Shown here piece after piece: positions 63,616 through 64,000 of a stretch of DNA of 64,000 bases. The stretch's first letter is position 1, and each line of letters starts with the position of its first letter. The stretch is from Gavia stellata. Its lineage: Eukaryota; Chordata; Aves; Gaviiformes; Gaviidae. Location: NCBI RefSeq assembly GCF_030936135.1, contig NC_082606.1:8674755-8738754 (forward strand), written 5' to 3'. A program made the translations under genes and the position numbers. The notes beneath the pieces were generated by a model. It saw only the letters and a list, made by a program, of their open reading frames with translations. It was not told the DNA's origin and searched no databases.

Positions 63616-64000
63616 GTACAACACAGGCTAATGGATTATATTGATTAGAAATTACTGTAATAACTTCCTATTTCTTGTATGTTGTCTCTTTCAGTTTTGG
63701 TCAGTCATCATCCCTCCACATTGTGAGGTACTTAAATTACTGCTAGAGGTTTCTTATGAACACAGTTTTTCTAAATCCTTTTTCACATTGCTTCTACAGC
63801 ATAGATGTGCTAGCTCATAGTCTTAATGAATCCTACGTGATTTCAAGTTGGAAGATTTCAATTGGAAGTTTAGATGGGTGTGTAAATCAAGCTTGAGATT
63901 AGGAATATACTTGATTGCAGTTGAGAAGGAAGAGTTGTAAGATCCCTTGATCTCTAAGTAATAGATTAGTCCTTGAAGAGTAACTGTCAGATTTTCAAGT
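63616..64000 (+). other. ADAM10: ADAM10 intron 5 (partial)
   Basis: Start of the next intron, AT-rich, running off the right edge; nothing recognised in it. Confidence 0.85.

Noticed and set aside
1..64000. tRNA, rRNA, microRNA, CRISPR or complete transposon
   Set aside because: None was recognised by eye; small hairpin RNAs cannot be excluded without folding and expression data.

Overview
The window is vertebrate nuclear DNA. It is AT-rich, with long introns, small exons bounded by GT/AG sites, and one pair of CpG islands. Three minus-oriented fragments of the CR1 LINE, the typical interspersed repeat of birds and other reptiles, point to a bird; the species cannot be named from the sequence.

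Two protein-coding genes stand head to head, and neither is complete. On the minus strand, from position 25413 leftward off the window, is MINDY2 (FAM63B), a deubiquitinase that trims K48-linked ubiquitin chains. Coding exons 1-7 are present (459 codons) and join without a frame break. The catalytic Gln, Cys and His fall at residues 205, 211 and 393, and the Cys-His spacing equals that of MINDY1. On the plus strand, from 27612 rightward off the window, is ADAM10, the alpha-secretase/sheddase metalloprotease. Exons 1-5 are present (196 codons): signal peptide and most of the inhibitory prodomain, including the cysteine-switch Cys at residue 173. The metalloprotease, disintegrin and membrane parts lie beyond the right edge. 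The same head-to-head pair is known from the human chromosome 15 locus.

Layout: 1-24738 is mostly MINDY2 introns with six small exons; 24739-25413 is the GC-rich MINDY2 exon 1; 25414-27611 is the shared promoter region, with two CpG-rich blocks around an AT-richer spacer; 27612-27666 is ADAM10 exon 1; 27667-64000 is mostly ADAM10 introns 1-5. An E-box flanked by GC boxes, a possible G-quadruplex and a four-codon upstream ORF lie just before the ADAM10 start, in line with what is published for human ADAM10 control.

I found no RNA gene, CRISPR array, complete mobile element or novel system. The less ordinary items are modest: two ADAM10 intronic segments with exon-like boundaries, a membrane-like tail if MINDY2 intron 7 is read through, a pair of related unclassified dispersed repeats, a 19-base C tract, short perfect duplications and palindromes, and an unexplained GC-richer block beside a CR1 fragment in ADAM10 intron 1.
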